Positions 61,575-64,000 of a DNA stretch of 64,000 bases are shown one piece after another. Positions within the stretch are counted from its first letter, which is position 1, and the number at the start of each line of letters is the position of its first letter. Below the pieces are notes generated by a model. It was given only the letters and a program-made list of their open reading frames with translations, was not told the origin of the DNA and searched no databases. Source of the stretch: G963663315 sp965204925 (GTDB lineage: Bacteria; Pseudomonadota; Gammaproteobacteria; Arenicellales; Poriferihabitantaceae). The stretch lies in contig OZ242021.1 in assembly GCA_965204925.1 (NCBI GenBank), forward strand, positions 744,001 to 808,000, given 5' to 3'. Position numbers and translations under genes: made by a program.

Positions 61575-62324
61575 CTAGCGGACGTCCCGCCAGTATTCCT
61601 TTTTCAACAGAAATGCAAGTGTACCCAGCACGGCCAGGAACAGCATGACCCATATACCATAACCGACCCGAACCATGCGGGCAGGCTCTGCCATGTAATA
61701 AAGGAAATTGGTCAGATCACGCATCGCGTGGTCATATTCTTCGACAGTCATGCTCCCCGGATGAACCAGTTCCAGACCGATTACCTCATGCTCATTGCCA
61801 TGACTGTCGATCCCGATTGTCTTTCGGGCATGCTGTATTCCCTGCAATTCGTACAGAACATGGGGCATGGCAACCTGCGGGAACACCAGGTTGTTCCAGC
61901 CGCTGATTGCAGATTCATCCCGGTAAAAAGTGCGAAGATAGGTATAAATCCAGTCCGGATCTCTCAGCTTTCCGATCAGGGATAAATCCGGCGGCGCGAC
62001 CCCAAACCATTCCTCACCCTGTTTGACGGTCATCGTTGTCGTCATACTGTCAGTAATTTTGCCCCCTGTGAAAATCATTCGGGACTCGACCAGGTCTTCG
62101 GGAATCTCCAGGTCCGCAGCCATACGGTTGTAGCGCATATACTTCGCGCTGTGACAGGACATACAGTAGTTTACGAACAATTTGGCCCCATTTTGCAATG
62201 AAACCTTGTCCCGTAATGACACCTCGACCCAGTCCAGGGGCGCAGCGCCTGTAGCTGCCTGTGCAAATCCGGCGGGAAAACCGAGCGCCACAGTCAGGAT
62301 CAGGGACAGAATCCGTCTCTTCAT
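61575..62324 (-). CDS. petC: Cytochrome c1 of the bc1 complex
   Basis: A 249-residue c-type cytochrome with a signal peptide (ILSLILTVALGFPAGFAQA), haem site CMSCH (in VNYCMSCHSAKYMRYN), and a C-terminal membrane anchor (GIWVMLFLAVLGTLAFLL). Passes electrons from the Rieske protein to a soluble cytochrome. Overlaps the petB stop by one base. Confidence 0.95.
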   Translation of the reverse strand: MKRRILSLILTVALGFPAGFAQAATGAAPLDWVEVSLRDKVSLQNGAKLFVNYCMSCHSAKYMRYNRMAADLEIPEDLVESRMIFTGGKITDSMTTTMTVKQGEEWFGVAPPDLSLIGKLRDPDWIYTYLRTFYRDESAISGWNNLVFPQVAMPHVLYELQGIQHARKTIGIDSHGNEHEVIGLELVHPGSMTVEEYDHAMRDLTNFLYYMAEPARMVRVGYGIWVMLFLAVLGTLAFLLKKEYWRDVR

Positions 62325-63739
62325 CAGTTAACCCTCTCCGGAACAGGTTTGACTTTTTCCGGGCTTATGAACACAGGCCGGATCCCCAGTATGAAAAGTA
62401 TCGCGATCGACAGCGCCGTATAGAGCAGTTTCAGACCCGCGCCCGGCCCCGCGCTCCAGCCGAACCACCAGTAGAAAAGCGTCCCGGCAAACAGGGCTAT
62501 CGTCAGCCACAACAGAATCTTTCCGGTGACCGTCAAACCCTGCCCGGCTGCGCTGAAACTCGGATACAGCAGGAAAAAGGAAAAATAGATCAACGTGAAA
62601 AACTGCGCCATTATAGTCAGGTTCGTAGTCGGCGCTCTCGTTCCCAGCCATCCCAGAACGAGGAAGGTGACCGCAAAAAGCGCCAGTGAAAAGCAGGTGG
62701 TCAGACCCTTGTACCGTATGGATTTGACCGGACTCTTGTCCAGCCACGGCAAAAAGAAAAATATGAGGACGGAAGCGAACATGACCAGTACTCCCCAGAC
62801 CTGGGTGCCGGCAAAACTCGGCACTGCCCGCAGGATCGCGTAGTAGGGCGTGAAATACCATACAGGGGCGATATGCTCCGGAGTTTTCAATGGGTTGGCC
62901 GGTTCATAGTTGGGCTGTTCAATGAAATACCCGCCCATTTCCGGCATGAAAAACACTATAGCGAAGAAGACCGCCAGAAAAACGACCGTCCCCAGCAAAT
63001 CCTTGACTGTGTAGTATGGGTGAAAGGGAATGCCGTCAGCCGGCGCGTCCTCACTCCATCTGTTCCCTTTCGGCCCTTCCTTTATCTCGATGCCGTCGGG
63101 GTTGTTTGACCCGACTTTATGCAAGGCGACGATATGCAGGAAAACCAGCCCGACCAGAACAAACGGAATCAGATAGTGAAGCGCATAAAAACGATTGAGG
63201 GTGATATCCGAAATCACATAATCGCCGCGGATCCATTCCGATAACGCGACTCCGATTACAGGCAGGGTCTCGAACAGGTTCACGATAACCTGGGCGCCCC
63301 AGAAAGACATCTGACCCCAAGGCAGCAAATAACCGAAAAAGGCGGTAGCCATCATGGCAAGGTAAATGATCATGCCGAAAATCCAGATCAGTTCCCGGGG
63401 ATTGCGGTAAGAACCGTACAGCAGTCCGCGGAACATGTGCAGGTAAATTACGACAAAGAACATGGATGAACCGGTAGAGTGCATGTAACGCACGAACCAG
63501 CCGCCCTGAACGTCCCGCATGATGTATTCGATGGAATCAAAGGCGAGCCCGGCATCCGGCTTGTAGTTCATGGCCAGCAATACTCCGGTAACGATTTGCA
63601 GAACCAGCGCCAGCAACGCCAGACTGCCGAAGAAGTACCAGAAATTGAAATTCTTTGGCGCGAAATATCCGGTCAGGTGCTCTTTCGTTACCTTACTTGC
63701 CGGAAACCGGTCATCCAGCCAGTTGAGCAGGAATCGCAT
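62324..63739 (-). CDS. petB: Cytochrome b of the bc1 complex
   Basis: A 471-residue membrane protein with haem-ligating His pairs in the second and fourth helices (RYMHSTGSSMFFVVIYLHMFRG and FYALHYLIPFVLVGLVFLHIVALH) and the quinol-site PEW-type region at HIAPVWYFTPYYAILR. The C-terminal half with extra helices is fused on, as in proteobacterial cytochrome b. Overlaps petA and petC by one base each. Confidence 0.95.
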   Translation of the reverse strand: MRFLLNWLDDRFPASKVTKEHLTGYFAPKNFNFWYFFGSLALLALVLQIVTGVLLAMNYKPDAGLAFDSIEYIMRDVQGGWFVRYMHSTGSSMFFVVIYLHMFRGLLYGSYRNPRELIWIFGMIIYLAMMATAFFGYLLPWGQMSFWGAQVIVNLFETLPVIGVALSEWIRGDYVISDITLNRFYALHYLIPFVLVGLVFLHIVALHKVGSNNPDGIEIKEGPKGNRWSEDAPADGIPFHPYYTVKDLLGTVVFLAVFFAIVFFMPEMGGYFIEQPNYEPANPLKTPEHIAPVWYFTPYYAILRAVPSFAGTQVWGVLVMFASVLIFFFLPWLDKSPVKSIRYKGLTTCFSLALFAVTFLVLGWLGTRAPTTNLTIMAQFFTLIYFSFFLLYPSFSAAGQGLTVTGKILLWLTIALFAGTLFYWWFGWSAGPGAGLKLLYTALSIAILFILGIRPVFISPEKVKPVPERVN

Positions 63740-64000
63740 TACGCTACCCCCCGATCGTCACCGATCAGCAACACATCGTCGGCCAGGTACCTGTAGGGAG
63801 GCACGACCAGGTTGGTCGGCGCCGGCACGCCACTGTAAACCCGGCCCGCTAGGTCGAATTTGGAGCCATGGCAGGCGCAGAAAAATCCGCCTTTCCAGTC
63901 CTGATCGAATGAAACCGCGCCGATTGCGGGCTGATATTTCGGAGAACATCCCAGATGAGTACAGATGCCGACCAGAACCAGAATATCGTCCCGGATTGAA
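63739..64000 (-). CDS. petA: Rieske iron-sulfur protein, 5' end outside window
   Basis: The visible C-terminal ~86 residues contain both halves of the Rieske [2Fe-2S] site: CTHLGC and CACHGS, followed by FDLAGRV and PPYRYLADD. The N-terminal Tat signal and anchor lie beyond the right edge. The stop TAA shares its last base with the petB start codon (TAATG). With petB and petC it makes the quinol:cytochrome c oxidoreductase that can take electrons from sulfur oxidation via quinol. Confidence 0.93.
   Translation of the reverse strand, partial: SIRDDILVLVGICTHLGCSPKYQPAIGAVSFDQDWKGGFFCACHGSKFDLAGRVYSGVPAPTNLVVPPYRYLADDVLLIGDDRGVA

Overview
This window is chromosomal DNA of a gammaproteobacterial sulfur oxidiser. 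Three things point there: a dissimilatory sulfite reductase operon (dsrA-B-C-M-K-L-J-O-P-N) that includes dsrL, and two gene neighbourhoods typical of Gammaproteobacteria (lptC-lptA-lptB / hpf-ptsN-rapZ, and aroK-aroB / gltB-gltD-hemE). petABC, sspB, hslVU and rpoH agree with this. No tRNA, rRNA or CRISPR array was seen. Genus cannot be told from the sequence alone.

Layout. 1-1517: 3' part of a TbpB-like surface lipoprotein gene. 1663-2916: lysA. 2905-17583 (minus): a run of 15 closely spaced genes that begins with dsrA and passes through dsrBCMKLJOPN to a sensorless histidine kinase, a NarL-type response regulator, a thiamine-pyrophosphokinase-like protein, aroE and a 5'-nucleotidase. No dsrE, dsrF or dsrH lies between dsrB and dsrC. 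17792-20033 (plus): a divergent trio (DUF924, TauD-like dioxygenase, unknown helical protein). 20263-22461: katG. 22684-27513: a corrinoid methyl-transfer cluster (corrinoid protein, DUF1638, PF13769 protein, pterin-binding methyltransferase, RACo-like activator) with no substrate methyltransferase. 27712-29777 (minus): a type II restriction-modification pair.

29870-37256 (minus): ptsI, HPr, rapZ, ptsN, hpf, then lptB-lptA-lptC and kdsD. rpoN is absent from its usual place between lptB and hpf, where a DUF1640 coiled-coil gene lies instead, and kdsC is absent between kdsD and lptC. 37326-41828: DUF1244 gene, mrcA, aroK, aroB. 41829-46455 is an accessory insertion in the otherwise conserved aroB-gltB interval: a decayed transposase, a C12 tract, a second TbpB-like lipoprotein whose start region is a six-copy 18-bp repeat, an approximately 65-bp imperfect direct repeat on either side of that gene, an ettA remnant, a G18 tract and a TPR protein. 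46456-53557: gltB, gltD, hemE. 53691-57162: dcm-vsr and a hipBA module whose hipA carries a 2-bp frameshift. 57430-64000 (minus): rpoH with a CIRCE (HrcA) operator upstream, plsC, hslU, hslV, sspB, petC, petB and the 3' part of petA.

How it works together. DsrAB with DsrC would oxidise persulfidic sulfur to sulfite in the cytoplasm; DsrL links this to pyridine nucleotides and DsrMKJOP links the DsrC thiol/disulfide cycle to the membrane quinone pool, from which petABC can pass electrons on. The kinase/regulator pair at the end of the operon may sense or control this pathway. The accessory genes (two surface lipoproteins, R-M, dcm-vsr, hipBA) mark this as a genome with active exchange and decay.
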